Source: Phycisphaeraceae bacterium
GTDB lineage: Bacteria; Planctomycetota; Phycisphaerae; Phycisphaerales; UBA1924
DNA length: 57,150 nt
Assembly: GCA_021297895.1 (NCBI GenBank)
Contig: JAJTHN010000028.1
Coordinates: 1-57,150 of the forward strand
Reading direction: 5' to 3'
Positions 1 to 10,100 of this stretch are shown here, piece by piece (within the stretch, counting starts at the first letter, position 1; every line of letters begins with the position of its first letter). The notes below the pieces were generated by a model. That model had not been told where the DNA came from. It saw only the letters and a program-made list of their open reading frames with translations, and did no database searches. Position numbers and translations under genes: made by a program.

Positions 1-72
1 CGCTGTGATTTTGCTCGGAGTTGTCGGGGGCGATCGTGGCCGCGGAAGTGCAGCCGACGGGAGCCGCTCGGC

Positions 73-348
73 TTACTTCATCGGGACGCGCGTCAGGCGC
101 GAGGGACGATCCGTCAGCAGAGCGCGGCCGAGGTCATCGCGGAACGCGCTCCAGTTCGTGTCGTGCGTGAGGTTCATCTGGTTCTGAACCTCATCCTCAT
201 CGGCCGAAAGCGTCGTCGTGCCGGGGTTGGGGTCCAGACGGAGGTAGTGAACGCTGGTGTTGTTGGGGTTCCGGCAGCCCGTCATGGTCACAAGCGGGCA
301 CGCAACCAGCACAAGGCCCGCCACGGTACGGATCACTTCACGACGCAT
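73..348 (-). CDS. small putative lipoprotein, unknown function
   Basis: This 91-residue protein has a lipoprotein signal: a basic start (MRREVIR), a short hydrophobic stretch and a lipobox-like MTGC, so Cys25 would be lipidated and the chain anchored to a membrane. The mature part is polar, contains an acidic SADEDEVQNQ stretch and matches no family I know. The start is supported by GGAG about 8 nt upstream of the ATG and by a good promoter further upstream (412-417 and 389-394). It is a single gene, transcribed away from the next gene. Confidence 0.7.
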   Translation of the reverse strand: MRREVIRTVAGLVLVACPLVTMTGCRNPNNTSVHYLRLDPNPGTTTLSADEDEVQNQMNLTHDTNWSAFRDDLGRALLTDRPSRLTRVPMK

Positions 349-388
349 GAGGGAGTCTCCAGGGCTTCAGGTCGACACGAGGAACCAG

Positions 389-417
389 TTTGTAGCCGAT
401 CTGTGGGAATCGGTCAA
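389..417 (-). promoter_or_regulatory. sigma70-type promoter for the small lipoprotein gene
   Basis: Read on the minus strand, TTGACC (412-417) is followed after 17 nt by TACAAA (389-394). Spacing is ideal and the match to TTGACA/TATAAT is reasonable. Transcription would start near 382, giving a leader of about 35 nt that carries GGAG before the lipoprotein ATG at 348. Confidence 0.5.
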
Positions 418-535
418 CTTGGTCCGCCAACTTGAGCCCGTTTAAAATCCTAACGCGACGGTTCATCCCCATCGGCTCCACGATCAAGTCACGTTCGGGG
501 TGCAGCGAGCGTGCGGTCGGGCCGATAGCAACGAC

Positions 536-757
536 ATGAGTGCACCGATCGACGCCATCCTGTCTTCGGCCCTGACCAGCGCGCAGACGCGCACCGAGAT
601 CGGGACCGCCACGGCGGTCAAGGCGATGAACATCGCCGATCAGCAGGGACAGGCGGCGGTCGCGCTGCTGGAGCAAGCCGCGGCGATCGGGCGAAACGTC
701 GCGACGGGCCAGCCCGGTCCCGGGGGCGTTGGCGGACGGGTCGACACGCTGGCGTAA
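536..757 (+). CDS. YjfB-like small protein (putative motility family)
   Basis: A 73-residue protein beginning MSAPIDAILSSALTSAQ. The layout, a short polar N-terminus with regularly spaced Ala/Ser, then a helix of the type KAMNIADQQGQAAVALLEQ, resembles the small YjfB family (PF14070, described as putative motility proteins). The function of that family is not established. The in-frame ATG at 500 would add 12 residues of unrelated sequence, so I use 536. No flagellar or chemotaxis gene lies nearby, so context does not help. The assignment rests on the pattern of the helix only. Confidence 0.55.
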   Translation: MSAPIDAILSSALTSAQTRTEIGTATAVKAMNIADQQGQAAVALLEQAAAIGRNVATGQPGPGGVGGRVDTLA

Positions 758-826
758 GCCGCCCCGGCACTTCCTCGACGCGGCGGGCCGCTCACATGAC
801 TTGCCAACACTGACCCACTGATCGCG

Positions 827-1795
827 TCAGCGATTTCGGGACGGTGCCGGTGCGCCCGGATCGGCGGGCGCGGCGTTCCGCATGCCGGCGCGCCGCAGAA
901 GCACCTGCCGCTGCTCCGGCGTGGCCTGCGAGTAGACCTTCAGATAGACGCTCGCGTATTCCGCGGAAGGCACTTTGCCCGCGTAGCGGCTGTTCAGATC
1001 CATGACCGCAGAGCGGACCTCCGCTTCTTTCTCCGGCGAGAGCGCGAGTTCCTGGAGCAGCGCATCGAAGTCCGCCGCGGCCTGGCCGACCACGCGCTCG
1101 TAGCTTCGGCGCACCTCGTTGCCGACCGTTCGCAGCGTCTCCTCCGTCAGGAACCTGCGGCCGTCGAAACTCGCACCCTCGGCGCTGGCGGCGGCCTGCT
1201 CATCGGCGATTCGCGCCTGCATGTACTCGCCGATCATCGTCCGGAGTTGCTCGCCCTGTTCCTTGGGCAGCGCGGCCTGGAGTTCGGTGAGCAGCCGGCC
1301 GCGGCGGCGGAGCGGCTCGGAGGCCTCGGTCAGCGTTCGAAGCCCCTCGCGGACGCGGTCCTGATCGCCGGCCTGACGAGCACCATCGAGTTCGACCAGC
1401 AGCAGCAGGTTGTCGCGCACGAGCACATCCAGCAGTTTGGCTCGTTCAGCGAGGATGCGGTCGACCTTCTCGCGCGTGGCGTCGTCCAGCTTGAGTCGCG
1501 TTAAGGCGGCCTCGGGCGGGGAGATTTCGAGCACCTTGACCTTGCCGGTGACATCGCGCTCGACGATCGTCGGGCGATCGGCACCGGGCGCGACCTTCGG
1601 CCCACCCAGCGAGGGCTCGCCCTCGCCCGGCGCGGGGGCCGTAGCGGGGGCCGTAGCGGGGGCGGGGGCTGGAGCGGGCGCGGACTTGGGCGCATCATCC
1701 ATCGCCAGCACGACCGGGGCCGTCGTCGCCGCCAGAAGCAAGGCCGCAATGCTCGGCACAACCAGACACACTCGCGAGGGGGCAACTCGGGACAT
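827..1795 (-). CDS. exported helical protein, unknown function
   Basis: This 322-residue protein has a signal peptide (about residues 1-31, ending VVLAM), an extremely Ala/Pro-rich linker (APAPAPAPAT...), then a largely helical, charged body rich in Arg/Glu/Leu from about residue 80. The helical body, with heptad-like spacing (TREKVDRILAERAKLL, RRRGRLLTELQAAL), vaguely recalls periplasmic Spy/CpxP-like or LTXXQ proteins, but I cannot place it in a family. The frame stays open upstream to 2146. I chose 1795 because an AAGGA Shine-Dalgarno precedes it by about 7 nt and the signal peptide begins there. It is divergent from the gene at 1997. Confidence 0.7.
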   Translation of the reverse strand: MSRVAPSRVCLVVPSIAALLLAATTAPVVLAMDDAPKSAPAPAPAPATAPATAPAPGEGEPSLGGPKVAPGADRPTIVERDVTGKVKVLEISPPEAALTRLKLDDATREKVDRILAERAKLLDVLVRDNLLLLVELDGARQAGDQDRVREGLRTLTEASEPLRRRGRLLTELQAALPKEQGEQLRTMIGEYMQARIADEQAAASAEGASFDGRRFLTEETLRTVGNEVRRSYERVVGQAAADFDALLQELALSPEKEAEVRSAVMDLNSRYAGKVPSAEYASVYLKVYSQATPEQRQVLLRRAGMRNAAPADPGAPAPSRNR

Positions 1796-1983
1796 GGGAA
1801 GATCCTTGACAGAATTCACCGGGGCAAAGAACACAGTCACCAGAGATGTATCGGCGTTCGGCGAACTTGGGCGGACGCCCAAGCGGCCGACCCAAGGGAG
1901 TATTGCCTCGGGATGCCGGTCGATTGCAGCATCGAACCGGAACACGAGTGATTTGGGGGCTGTTTGGGTGCCCGGGAGGTCGA

Positions 1984-1989
1984 TAGACT
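1984..1989 (+). promoter_or_regulatory. -10-like TAGACT, 7 nt before the start codon
   Basis: TAGACT ends 7 nt before the ATG at 1997. With the usual 6-7 nt from -10 box to start site, transcription would begin at or next to the A of the ATG, so the mRNA would be leaderless. A GGAGG at about 1975-1979 is too far (17 nt) to act as a ribosome site for this start. Confidence 0.4.
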
Positions 1990-1996
1990 GAACACC

Positions 1997-4162
1997 ATGC
2001 CAACCCATGCACGGACGTTCGGGGCGCGACGGACCACCGGGCCGCGGGAGATCCGACCCGGTCTCGTGGCGGCCGTGGCGACCGGCCTGGCCGCGAGTCT
2101 GGCGTGGGGCCAGCCGGGTGCGACCAAGGGGAGCCCGGATAACCAACCCGGCAAAGTTCCCGGGACAGCGCCGGCCGCGGCACCCGGGGTGACGCCAGAC
2201 TTTGCATCATTACCGGCGGAGGTCCGCCTCGGGGTTCGGGCCGAGCACGTCCGGCGGACTCTGCCGACAACGTCGCTGCTGGTCATCGTGCCGGATGAGC
2301 GGTCGTTCGTCTCGGCGATATCGACCTGGAGCACCGATGAGGGCGGCGCGAGGTTCCCGATTCTGATCGATGATGGAACGCTGGTCGGCCGCGAGAACAT
2401 CGCGCGGTTCGTCCGCGCGTTCAAGCCCGCGCGCGTCGTGGGCTATGCCGACGCCACGCCGGCGAAGGACTGGCGTGCCGACGAGTTGTCGCTGTTGCGC
2501 GCGCAGGCGCGTGCGTGGGGCGCGGCCGGTGAAGCCGCGGACGCCGCGGCGGTGCGCTCGGCGATTCGTGCGAAGTGGAAGAAGATGGACTTTCAGCCGC
2601 CGGGAATTGTTGCGATGCACCCGGCGGACCCGGCATGGGTCGGCGGGCTTGCGCTGGCGATCGGTCGGGGGCAGGAAGTGGTGATCGTCAGCGATGCGCT
2701 GGCCAAGGTGACGGACGCGACCTCCGCCTGGACATTTGCGCAGGTGCTGACGCTCGACCGCGAGCTCCGCGCCGCGGCGGGGGCTTCGGGGTATCGATTC
2801 GACACGCTGGGCGACGATCTGGACGCGGTGACGTTGGCGCTGAACATCCCGGCGCGGGCGGCGATGGCCGCGGGCGATCGGCTCGAGCCCGTGCCCACCC
2901 AGAAGGAGTTTGTGTGCAAGCCGGGTGAGTCGCTGGCGATCACCGACCTGATCGGGCGCGACATTCCCGGGGCGAGCATGAGCCGGTGGGCGTACACGGG
3001 CCAACTCAGCGGCGGCGCGAGCGCATCGGCATACAGGGCGATGTCGTCGCTGTTTCTGGAGCACCGATCGGCGCTGCTGCTCGACGGCTACGAGGACAGC
3101 AGGCCGTGGAACCTGTACAGCGCATCGGCGGCCGGGCGCTCGCTCGCGGGGGCGGGGTGGGAGACTCGCGTGGTCAGCCCGCCGATGAGCCTTGAGAAGT
3201 TCCGCGAGGCGACGCGCGCGGTGGATGTGTCGCTGCTGACGCTCAACAGCAGCGGGATGTCGAGCTTCTTTGACCTCAAGCCCGGGCGCGGGCTCACGCC
3301 GGATGTGCCGCTGCTGTCGCGTCCGAGCGTGGCGTACGTGGTGCACTCGTGGAGCTCGCAGAACCCGCGCAGCGTCTGGACGATCGCCGGACGGTTCCTG
3401 CAGCGCGGGGCGGTCGGGTATGTCGGGAGCGTGCACGAGCCGTACTTGTCGGGGTTCCTGCCCACGCCGACGTTTGTCGAGCGGCTGGTCGCTCCGGTAC
3501 CGCTGGCCGCGGCGGCGCGGTATGCGGACTTTCCGGCATGGCGGATTCATGTCGAGGGCGATCCGCTGCTGGTCATGTCGCGCGCCTTGCCGACGGCGGC
3601 GACGAGCAACCGCGCCAAGCCCGCGCTGGATCCTGTGGCGGACCTCCAGACGGAACTGAGCGAAGCGCTCAAGGCGCGGAACTTCGACAAGGCGGTGCTG
3701 GCGATGCACCTGCAGGGCCGGGAGCGCGACATCGTTCGACTGCTCGGCGCGCTGATGAAGGAGAAGCGCGAGCAGGTCACGCCGACGCTGGCGGTGATGG
3801 GCATCATGCCCGCCGCACGATCGGAGGATGTCGGGATGCTCTTTGATCTGGCGGCGATCGCTCGCTCCGAACTGGCAAAACTGCCCGAGGAGCAGACGCT
3901 GGACCTGCGCGATGCGGTCTGGCACGCGGCGCTCTCGCGGCGTGATGCGCTGACACAGGCACAGGTGGATCTGCTGCGCACCATGCTGCGGCCGGAGGTT
4001 CGCACGCGCGACGCAGGCGAGGTGGCCGCGATGCTGGCCCGATCGCGGAGCAAGTCGGCGGCGCGGGCGTTTCTGACGGATGTTCGGGACGGACTGAGCG
4101 ATGAGAACGCGCGGAAAGAGATCGATGCACTGATCCGGAACTTCGCCGACGCGACGCCGTGA
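1997..4162 (+). CDS. exported C25/gingipain-like protein, probably inactive
   Basis: A 721-residue exported protein with a signal peptide ending near ASLAWGQ. Residues 400-530 contain landmarks of caspase-fold C25-like proteins common in Planctomycetes: a motif like [17 protein letters not shown] followed by a PTPTF segment and a terminal GDPLL (about residue 521). In active C25 enzymes a GHG precedes this region and a Cys follows it. Here the matching segments read LNSSGMSSF (about 416) and AYVVHSWSS, so neither catalytic residue is evident. The last 180 residues are helical, with repeats such as [23 protein letters not shown] infer a non-catalytic or divergent member. The in-frame TTG at 1964 adds nothing useful. 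Confidence 0.65.
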   Translation: MPTHARTFGARRTTGPREIRPGLVAAVATGLAASLAWGQPGATKGSPDNQPGKVPGTAPAAAPGVTPDFASLPAEVRLGVRAEHVRRTLPTTSLLVIVPDERSFVSAISTWSTDEGGARFPILIDDGTLVGRENIARFVRAFKPARVVGYADATPAKDWRADELSLLRAQARAWGAAGEAADAAAVRSAIRAKWKKMDFQPPGIVAMHPADPAWVGGLALAIGRGQEVVIVSDALAKVTDATSAWTFAQVLTLDRELRAAAGASGYRFDTLGDDLDAVTLALNIPARAAMAAGDRLEPVPTQKEFVCKPGESLAITDLIGRDIPGASMSRWAYTGQLSGGASASAYRAMSSLFLEHRSALLLDGYEDSRPWNLYSASAAGRSLAGAGWETRVVSPPMSLEKFREATRAVDVSLLTLNSSGMSSFFDLKPGRGLTPDVPLLSRPSVAYVVHSWSSQNPRSVWTIAGRFLQRGAVGYVGSVHEPYLSGFLPTPTFVERLVAPVPLAAAARYADFPAWRIHVEGDPLLVMSRALPTAATSNRAKPALDPVADLQTELSEALKARNFDKAVLAMHLQGRERDIVRLLGALMKEKREQVTPTLAVMGIMPAARSEDVGMLFDLAAIARSELAKLPEEQTLDLRDAVWHAALSRRDALTQAQVDLLRTMLRPEVRTRDAGEVAAMLARSRSKSAARAFLTDVRDGLSDENARKEIDALIRNFADATP

Positions 4163-4207
4163 TGGCCCGGGCGGAGGCCCCGCGGGGCCATCGCGGCGCG
4201 GGTGGGA

Positions 4208-4213
4208 TACCTT
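4208..4213 (+). promoter_or_regulatory. -10-like TACCTT, 5 nt before dut
   Basis: TACCTT lies 5 nt before the ATG at 4219, with no ribosome-binding site between. It is one of a series of TAnnnT boxes placed this close to start codons in the window. The match to TATAAT is weak by itself; its placement is the argument. Confidence 0.3.
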
Positions 4214-4218
4214 CGTGC

Positions 4219-4680
4219 ATGTCAACCGCAACGACGATCACACCCGTCACGCTGCGATTCAAGCGGCTCTCGCCCGGCGCGACGATTCCGCGATATCAGA
4301 CAGACCTGGCGGCAGGGATGGACCTGCACGCGTGCATCGACGCGGCGATGACGATCGCACCGGGTCAGATCGTGCGCGTGCCGCTGGGCTTTGCGATGGC
4401 GATCCCGCCGGGCTTTGAGGGGCAGGTCCGACCTCGCTCGGGCCTTGCGACCAAGCACGGCGTGACCGTGCCCAACGCGCCGGGAACAGTCGATGCGGAC
4501 TACCGCGGCGAGATGATGGTCGCGCTGATCAACCTCGGCCGCGAGCCCTTCGAGGTCACGCCCGGGATGCGCGTGGCGCAACTGGTCATCGCCCCCGTGG
4601 CCCGCGCGGAAATCGATGAGGTCGATGATCTGGACGCGACCGCTCGCGGCAGCGGCGGGTTCGGCTCCACCGGACACTGA
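4219..4680 (+). CDS. dut: dUTP diphosphatase (dUTPase)
   Basis: Hydrolyses dUTP to dUMP and pyrophosphate, keeping uracil out of DNA and supplying dUMP for dTTP synthesis. All five trimeric dUTPase motifs are present in 153 residues: AAGMDLHA (about 31), PRSGLA (about 72), [10 protein letters not shown] (about 89, with the catalytic Asp and the Tyr that excludes ribose), GMRVAQLVI (about 116) and the C-terminal [11 protein letters not shown] arm. Length is normal for the family. An in-frame ATG at 4159 overlaps the upstream stop and would add 20 residues ([10 protein letters not shown]...), but family proteins start close to 4219. A Cdd1-type DNA-binding protein gene follows after 23 nt. Confidence 0.95.
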   Translation: MSTATTITPVTLRFKRLSPGATIPRYQTDLAAGMDLHACIDAAMTIAPGQIVRVPLGFAMAIPPGFEGQVRPRSGLATKHGVTVPNAPGTVDADYRGEMMVALINLGREPFEVTPGMRVAQLVIAPVARAEIDEVDDLDATARGSGGFGSTGH

Positions 4681-4703
4681 CCGTTCATCGCAGGAGTTCG
4701 CGG

Positions 4704-5108
4704 ATGGCCGGATCGAACTCAACCCGACGAACCTCGGCGGCCCGGCGCCCTCCGGCGGGCGTGCCCACGATCGCGCAGCGCAAGAGCGCGAAGAAGACCG
4801 TCAAAAAGCCGTCGACCAAGTCCGCCAACAAGCCGATCGCCGCCGGCGATGGTGAGTCGCCGGATGTGCGGACGATTCCCGGCATCGGCCCGACGCTGGC
4901 TCGCGACTTTGCGCGCATCGGCGTGCGGACGCTCGCGGACCTGCGCGGGGCCGACCCATCACGGCTGTTCAACAAACTCCGGGCCGCCAACGCGCGCGAG
5001 GCGCACGCGACGAGCAAGAACTACCTGTACGTCATCCGCATGGCGGTCTACTACGCCGACGGCGGACGCGACCCTGAGAAACTCCGCTGGAACGTGTGGA
5101 AGGACTGA
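4704..5108 (+). CDS. Cdd1-type helix-hairpin-helix protein
   Basis: A 134-residue protein with two parts: a basic tail rich in Lys/Arg/Ser (residues 1-45), then a helix-hairpin-helix domain (TIPGIGPTLARDFARIGVRTLADL). It ends with the signature of the Cdd1 'pathogenicity locus' family (PF11731): a Tyr-rich helix (YVIRMAVYYADGG) and a final W-x-W-K-D (RWNVWKD). HhH motifs normally bind DNA non-specifically; the role of Cdd1 proteins is unknown. AGGAG lies 7 nt before the ATG. It directly follows dut, so co-transcription is likely. The basic tail is longer than I would expect for the family. Confidence 0.8.
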   Translation: MAGSNSTRRTSAARRPPAGVPTIAQRKSAKKTVKKPSTKSANKPIAAGDGESPDVRTIPGIGPTLARDFARIGVRTLADLRGADPSRLFNKLRAANAREAHATSKNYLYVIRMAVYYADGGRDPEKLRWNVWKD

Positions 5109-5111
5109 GCC

Positions 5112-5921
5112 TCACGGCGCGCCCGGAGATTGCAACACCCAGCCCTGACGCTGGTCGCGGATCTTCAGGCCCATGACGGTGACTTCCTCGCGGCGGGTCT
5201 CGGCGAGGATGCCAAGACCCGGGGCGTACCACGTTGTGCTCGTGCTCGTGACGCTCGCCGGGCCGAGTTTGGCGCGGAGCACCGCTTCGATACGCGCCGC
5301 CAGATGCTCGCCGGCAGGAGTCGCGATGCGCTCCCACGCGGCGAGGGTCGTGGTCTGCGTCGCCGGGCCGCTGCCGCGTTCGCGGTCGGGGCGGTCGGTC
5401 AGCACGCTCCGCATCGCGAAGGACTGCTCGAAGGTCTGACCCGGCGCGAGCGAGGCGGGCAGGATGATCATCGGCGGGGTGAATGTCGTCGTCACGCCGT
5501 CGGCGGCTTCGATCTGCTTCTCGAGCACGACATCGCCCGTGTCCGTCAGGGCCAGATGCAGCACGCTGCCGCCGGTCGGGTCTTCCGTCGGCGGCGTGCC
5601 CGTCAGCACGCGGCGCGTGACGGTCCAGCGAATCCAGCCGTCGTCACCGGGCCGCGCCTCTCGGACACGCTCGGCGATCTGCGTCGCATCGAGATCGGGG
5701 TCCAGCGGCAGGCTCACGGTGCGGGCGGGAACATCCATCGCCGCGGCCCGGGCCGGGAGGGGCTGCGTCGCGAGCGCGCGGTCCTGGGCGGTCAGGGGCA
5801 GCGCGGCGTTCAGGCGCTGCGGCGCGACAACGGTGGACTGCGATGCGCAGCCGACGCCCGCGGCGCAATACGCAAGCAGCAGAACGGCAAGTTGCTTTGG
5901 CCTCGCGGGCATGGCGGGCAT
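5112..5921 (-). CDS. putative lipoprotein, unknown function
   Basis: A 269-residue protein with a lipoprotein signal peptide (hydrophobic LAVLLLAYCAA, lipobox AGVGC, Cys at about 25). The mature chain is predicted mostly beta. Its C-terminal part (TTWYAPGLGILAETRREEV) resembles secreted proteins that report a measured attribute, as in DUF3108-like proteins, but not closely enough to name. A GGAG lies about 10 nt before the ATG and a TACGCT box lies further upstream. It converges on the Cdd1 gene with a 3-nt gap and is divergent from the HEAT lipoprotein gene. Confidence 0.7.
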   Translation of the reverse strand: MPAMPARPKQLAVLLLAYCAAGVGCASQSTVVAPQRLNAALPLTAQDRALATQPLPARAAAMDVPARTVSLPLDPDLDATQIAERVREARPGDDGWIRWTVTRRVLTGTPPTEDPTGGSVLHLALTDTGDVVLEKQIEAADGVTTTFTPPMIILPASLAPGQTFEQSFAMRSVLTDRPDRERGSGPATQTTTLAAWERIATPAGEHLAARIEAVLRAKLGPASVTSTSTTWYAPGLGILAETRREEVTVMGLKIRDQRQGWVLQSPGAP

Positions 5922-6007
5922 GGCGGCGGCTCCGGATTCGGACAGGCGTCAGGACGAGGGCAAAGCGTACGTGGCGGGGAAAGCCGCACACAGGGGTGAT
6001 GGGTTCT

Positions 6008-6013
6008 TATACT
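6008..6013 (+). promoter_or_regulatory. -10 box TATACT, 6 nt before the start codon
   Basis: TATACT matches the TATAAT consensus at five of six positions and ends 6 nt before the ATG at 6020. Transcription should start at or beside the ATG. This is the clearest leaderless-type promoter in the window, and it argues for 6020 rather than the in-frame ATG at 5999, which would lie upstream of the expected transcription start. Confidence 0.5.
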
Positions 6014-6019
6014 CGTGCC

Positions 6020-6883
6020 ATGGTTCCCGACCCATTGTCCAGCGGCGATCGACTCCCCTCCCACTCCGCGGCCCGAGTGGCATCGGCGGTGATGATCGCC
6101 GGCGCGGCCGCGCTGATGCTCGGCTGCGATGCCTCGCAGCAGAGGGCGATCAGCGAGAACAACTCGATCTTCGCGGCGTTTCAGCCCCCGTCGCCCGTTC
6201 AGGCGGCGATCTGGATGAACGACCCGTACGACGCGGACAAGCGCTACCGCGGGACGAACCTGCTGGCCAACGCGCCGTTCGGCGGCGAGGACGTGTACGT
6301 CAAGGCGTACCGGATCAAGCTCGGCGCCCCGCCCGCAGACGGCGTTGACGACGACCCGGGTGTGCGGGGTGTGGCGGCGCGGGCGCTGGCGATGCACGGC
6401 GAGCCGGGCGATGCGGACCTGATCCTTCCCTTGCTCAAGGAGCCGGACCGGCGTGTTCGTCTTGAGGCGGTGCGGGCCTTGCAGCGGATCCACAATCCCA
6501 AGGCGGTCGAGCCGTTGATGGCGCTGACCAGCCAGCGGACGGAAGAGGATGTCGATGTTCGCGCCGAGGCCTGTGTGGCGCTGGGGCAGTATGCCGAGAG
6601 GCGCGTCATGAACGTGCTGATCGCCGCGCTGAACGACGACTCGCTTGTGGTGCAGCGGTCGGCCAGCCAGTCGCTGTCGACGCTGACGGGTCAGGACCTC
6701 GGCGATGATCCCGCGGCGTGGGTGCGGTTCTCGGACTCGACGCAAACGCCGTTTGCCGGTCGACGCGCGTTCGTCCCGCCGTTCTTTGCGCGGGACAAGT
6801 ACTGGTTCGAGCACATCCCGTTCGTGCCGCCGCCGCCGAACGAGCGGCCGGCGCCGCCGATCGGGATGGATCAACCAGCCTGA
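6020..6883 (+). CDS. HEAT-repeat lipoprotein
   Basis: A 287-residue protein with a lipobox LMLGC (Cys36) after a hydrophobic stretch. After a linker, residues about 110-220 form HEAT-like helical pairs: GVRGVAARALAMHGEPGDADLI, RRVRLEAVRALQRIHNPKAVEPL, VDVRAEACVALGQYAERRVMNVL and LVVQRSASQSLSTLTG. HEAT arrays are protein-binding scaffolds. The C-terminus is Pro-rich (FVPPPPNERPAPP). I infer a membrane-anchored interaction protein. Starting at 6020 places the start codon immediately after the TATACT box. Confidence 0.75.
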   Translation: MVPDPLSSGDRLPSHSAARVASAVMIAGAAALMLGCDASQQRAISENNSIFAAFQPPSPVQAAIWMNDPYDADKRYRGTNLLANAPFGGEDVYVKAYRIKLGAPPADGVDDDPGVRGVAARALAMHGEPGDADLILPLLKEPDRRVRLEAVRALQRIHNPKAVEPLMALTSQRTEEDVDVRAEACVALGQYAERRVMNVLIAALNDDSLVVQRSASQSLSTLTGQDLGDDPAAWVRFSDSTQTPFAGRRAFVPPFFARDKYWFEHIPFVPPPPNERPAPPIGMDQPA

Positions 6884-7181
6884 GCCCCGACAACCGAACT
6901 CCACCGCGCATGGGCGGTGTTTGTTGTGGTTCGCTCGGGTGAGCGGCCGGACGCTGTGATTCGCTCGCGCCGACCGTGGCAGGGAGCGACGGCTGTTTTC
7001 GCATGGATCGATAGATGGACTGCCGCTCGCGCCGAGCGTGAGACCGGGGCCCGACGCGGACGGGAACGGTGGCCGTGAACGGATCGTCGGGTATGGTGTG
7101 TGGAGCGTCACGATGAAACGGGGGAACGCCCACGAACACGGGGCGTGGTGGTGACTCGGCAGGGTTGAGCTCTGGAGGCGT
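6884..7181. other. intergenic region upstream of the dockerin cluster
   Basis: About 300 nt without a convincing gene. It holds the weak hairpin at 6902-6919 and, near its right end, a TATGGT that could be the -10 box for the gene at 7182. GGAGG (7174-7178) is the ribosome site for that gene. I see no RNA gene or repeat. Confidence 0.4.
6902..6924 (+). terminator. weak terminator-like hairpin after the HEAT lipoprotein gene
   Basis: CACCGC (6902-6907) and GCGGTG (6914-6919) form a 6-bp stem with a 6-nt loop, followed by TTTGTTGT. The stem is short and the T-tract is interrupted, so function is uncertain. Confidence 0.35.
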
Positions 7182-10100
7182 ATGCGCTGCGGCAGGACGG
7201 GAGAACGCGAGCAGTATCGTCGTGGATCTGGATCGACGCGGCGCGATACCTGCGCGATACCGGCACATTCGCGGCGGATTGCCCGGATGCTGGCGTCGAT
7301 CGCAGGGCTCGCGCTGGCGACGCCGGCGCTGGCACAGTCGAACTTCTGGGTCAGCCAGGCCAACACCGCGTCGTGGTTCACCAACGGCAACTGGTCGCTC
7401 AACGAGCCGCCCAACGCCGGGACCGACGCGATCTTCGACGGCCGCACGGGCGTTGTCGTGCCGTATCAGGTCAACGTGCCGTTTCAGGGTGCGGCCGCCC
7501 GCAGACTGATCATCCAGTCGCCGCGGACGATCCGGTACGTGTTCGCGCCCGATGTCGGGGTGGGGCTGACGCTCGGCGCGACGGACACGACGGCGGCACC
7601 GTCGCTGACGCTCGGCACGGCCGCCACCGGTCCGATCATCGCGTCGTTCGAACGCGCGACCACGCCATCGGGCTCGCCCCAGACCTTTGTCACCGGCTCG
7701 CGCGGCGTGCTCGGCTCCGTGGTCGGCTCGAACGCATCGCTGGAGGTGCGTTCGCAGGGCATGCGGCTGAACCTGAGCAATCGACTGAGCATCGGCCTCA
7801 GCGGCGCGGGCACCTTCAAGGCCACTTCCGGCGGGCGGCTGGACACGCCGACGATGCTGCTGGGCATCAACGCCGCGGGCACGGGCGAAGTTGAGGTTTC
7901 GGGCATCGGATCTCGCGTGAACCTTTCGGGTGTGGTCGGGGCGCCGAACGACCTGATCATCGGCGACGCCGGTGCGGGCAAGTTCAGCATCCTCAACAGC
8001 GGCGCGCTGACCAGCGACACGCTCGGCACGCGCGGGCTGACGATCGGACGACAGCCCGGAGCCGATGGCGAACTGAACGTCGCCGCCGCGACGATCTCGC
8101 TCACCGGGCTTTCGAGCGTCACCATCGCCCAGGGCGGCACCGCACGACTCAACGTCACGCAGAGCGCGCTGGCGAGCCTTCAGAACCTCACAACCGCGAA
8201 CATCGGGTTGGATCCCGGCTCCAGCGCGGCGATCGTCGTGGCCGATCCGGGCTCGCGGCTGATCTTCAGCGGCGCGGTGGCGATGGGCAACACGGGTGCC
8301 GGCCCGTTCAGCACGCTGCTCGTGCGCGAAGGCGCGCTGTTCCAGGCCGACACGCTCGATGTTCGCCGCGGCGTGGTGACGCTGAGCGACGCGACGATCA
8401 CGGCCGAGAGCGTGCTGCTGCAGGGCCGATCGGTGCTCACCGGTCAGGGCACGATCACGGGCTCGGTGGAGAACCTCGGCCTGATCGACATCGCCGGCAA
8501 TGGCAACGGCGTGCTGAACATCTCCGGGCTGCTGGGCACGCGCCGATCGGACCAGGGGCCGATGCGCGTCGGTCGCGTGCTGGCGGATCTTCAGGGCGTC
8601 AACGCGAACGATCGCATCGTGCTCGCCTCGCCGGCGGCGCTGGGCGGGCTGCTGACGGTCCGTATCTCGCCGACTTTCACGCCGCTGCCGACGTTCACAC
8701 ACGACCTGCTGGTCAGCGCGAACCCGTTCCTGAATGAAAAGTTCGACGTCGCGTACTTCCCGCGGCTGCGAACGCCGCTGGGACGGCCGTCGGGCCAGGC
8801 GCTGAAACTGACGTACATCGACGCCCCGCCGCTGACGCGCGGGCTGAACAACGTCGGCCAGATCGGCCTCACGCCGCTGGGCGAGGACATCAACTTCTCG
8901 CCGTCGGTCGTCTCGGCGCTGTCGCCCACGCCCGCCCGGGCGCTGCTGCGCGATGTGAACACCGATGGGCTCGACGATCTGATCATGATCGTTCAGGACG
9001 CGTCGAACCCCACGACCGCTGCGGGATCGCTCGTTGTGCACCTGAACCTCGGGTCCATCGGCGGCGTGTGGCAGGGCTTCGCTCCGGCGGGCTCGGCGCA
9101 GGCCTTCAGCGTCGCGACGGGCATCGAGCCGAGCGGGCTGGCGCTGGGCGACATCGATCAGGACGGCGCGACGGATGTTGTCGTTGCCAACGCGGGCGGC
9201 AACTCGCTGTCGATCTTCGGCAACCTGGGCACGGGCCAGATGACGCTGCGGTCGACCGTGCCTGTTGCGGGGAGGCCGGTGGATGTCGCGCTGGCGCCGC
9301 TCAACGGCAGCGCGCCGGGGAACAGGCTCGACATCATCGCCGCGTGCGAGAGCGACGACACGATCAAGGCCTTCGCGGCGACGGCGCTGCCCGGCTTTTC
9401 GTACGGCGCCGGCGTGAGCGTGAGCGTCGGCGATGCGCCGCGATCGGTCGCGGGCTTCAACCCCGACCAGGACAAGGACACCGGTACGCACGACATCACC
9501 GTCGCGAACTTCACATCATCGAATGTCAGCGTGATCCGGAACACCAGCATCGAGGGCGGCGCACTGACGCTGAGCGTGATCCAGACCATCCCCGTCCCGG
9601 GCAACCCGACACGGGTGCTCGTGCCCGTGCTGAACACCGTTGGCCCCGGCGCGGGAACGCCGACAATCGTGACGATCAACAGCAACGCGCTGCCGACCGA
9701 GACCACATCGGTGATCGTGACCAACCCGGACTTGGGCACTGTCGAAGCGATTCCGTTCAGCGCCGCCTCGAGTCTTCCCGCGGGCGCAGGGCCGACCGAC
9801 GTGACCGTCGCGGATGTCGACGGCGACGCCGACGCCGACCTTGTCTTCCTGAGCGACACCACCGCCGACGGCCTGGCGGGGATGAATGTGCGCGTGCTGC
9901 GCAACGACCTGATCACCGGCGCGAGCATCAACGCGCAACTGGCGTTCGTGACCGATGATGACTTCGGCGCGGGGCTCGATCCCGTCGCGCTGGCGAGCGG
10001 AAACCTGCTGCTGTCGAGCATCATGCCCGGCAGCGGACGCGACCTGGCGGTGATCGATCGCGGCGCACTCCGCGGCGGCCCGCCCCTGACACCGGAGCCG

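Noticed and set aside
4159-4218. Upstream ATG of dut overlapping the preceding stop
   Set aside because: Adds 20 residues unlike any dUTPase N-terminus; the 4219 start fits the family.
2210-4231. 673-codon open frame opposite the C25-like gene
   Set aside because: High-GC shadow: very rich in Arg/His/Pro with no recognisable domain, fully antisense to a gene with a signal peptide and fold motifs.
6606-9491. 961-codon open frame on the minus strand
   Set aside because: Antisense to the dockerin gene; composition almost entirely Arg/Ala/Asp/Gln, no signal or domain.
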